Below, piece after piece: positions 63,356-64,000 of a DNA stretch of 64,000 bases; positions within the stretch are counted from its first letter, which is position 1; every line of letters begins with the position of its first letter. The notes beneath the pieces were generated by a model. It worked only from the letters and a program-made list of their open reading frames with translations, was not told the DNA's origin and did not search any database. The translations under genes were made by a program, and so were the position numbers. The stretch is from Porites lobata (Eukaryota; Cnidaria; Anthozoa; Scleractinia; Poritidae). The DNA lies in assembly GCA_942486035.1 (NCBI GenBank), contig CALNXK010000165.1, positions 937,501-1,001,500 of the forward strand, in the 5' to 3' direction.

Positions 63356-63832
63356 GTAGGCGTGTTGAATAATTTGTTTGTTTTAAAGTTGCCTCTGCTA
63401 TGCGTCCACCGTATTTCACAGGTAGGCAGTCGGTTCACTCAAAACCTTCGAAAGGTTATCAGGTTAGGTTGGGCCGGCATTCTGGGTGCAGACCTATAAG
63501 AACAGCTATCGATTACGTCAGTTAGTAATCGACCTTCCTTGTCGATTTTCTGCAATTAAGCGTTTGCACAGTAACGTCACTGGGGTGTAAATGTACTTTT
63601 CCTCGAAAAGGTTATAATAGTAATACTCGGCATTTTATAAGTACAACGTTTCCGAAACTATACAGAGATTTCTCCAGTGTTTTTTGTGATTCTTTGCGTT
63701 CTTACTCATTTCCTAGAAGAAGCAAAATAAAGATGCATTTTCTGCAGTAAACCTTATCAAAGCCAGCCTCGAACGCGAAATCTCCGGAGGGTAAGAGAGT
63801 CAACAAGATGCAGTACTGTGCAAAAAAAAAGA

Positions 63833-64000
63833 GAGAGCGAATTTCGCGAATTTCGACAAACAAATTACGAACTTTCGTTTCAGACGAAATTTCGGCGAAA
63901 TTCCGGCGCATCTATTGTTCTAGTCCCTGCGAAATTTCGGAAACTAGGTGATGAACCGAAACGAAAATATGCGGCATAAACCGAAATTTGGTAGCGAAAT
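63833..64000. repeat. CGAAATTTCGG-rich repeat at window end
   Basis: Repeated gcgaaatttcgg / gcgaatttcg palindromic words. They resemble but are not identical to the intron 42 repeat, and run into the window edge. Confidence 0.6.

Overview
The window is eukaryotic and most likely cnidarian (coral or sea-anemone type). It is AT-rich by eye, with many small exons bounded by GT-AG introns. The introns hold L1-like and CR1/Jockey-like LINEs, a Penelope-like element with a GIY-YIG nuclease, a hammerhead ribozyme, foldback elements and many MITE-like palindromes. The cnidarian placement is inferred from repeat style and protein resemblance; no database was searched. A prokaryotic reading is excluded by the phased exon structure. 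One large gene dominates. On the + strand, 43 consecutive exons (8236 to 63355, about 8.84 kb of coding sequence, about 2,945 codons) join in frame at every junction and encode the N-terminal to central part of an RNF213 (mysterin) homologue, a giant AAA+ ATPase / E3 ubiquitin ligase. In order they give an acidic disordered N-terminal segment, a CBM20-like carbohydrate-binding domain (exons 3-5), the helical N-arm/stalk (exons 6-24), a first AAA-type P-loop (exon 25), a linker (exons 26-32), an AAA module with Walker A and Walker B (exons 33-36), and a second active-looking AAA module (exons 40-41). The start codon lies upstream or was not recognised. The later AAA modules, E3 shell and RING should lie beyond position 64000. 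Positions 1-8235 hold a decayed L1-like LINE, half of a Tc1/mariner-type MITE, a tRNA-like SINE candidate inside a duplicated block, a 21-bp minisatellite, telomere-like repeats, a LINE 3' end and one unexplained open segment (4393-4734). Within the gene, intron 3 carries a 2.6-kb inverted minisatellite. Intron 7 carries a LINE, a RecQ-like helicase pseudogene and a MITE. Intron 9 carries a 1.78-kb foldback element with 6-bp target duplications that ends 30 nt before a splice acceptor. Intron 24 carries a MITE, a degraded Penelope-like element and another foldback. Intron 26 carries a 4-kb antisense LINE with a second LINE tail nested in it. Intron 31 carries a canonical minimal hammerhead ribozyme on the minus strand. 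Intron 42 carries a tandem repeat of about 105 bp. The contrast between uninterrupted coding exons and heavily invaded introns argues that the gene is functional. All exon boundaries were read by eye from splice consensus plus phase and need transcript confirmation.
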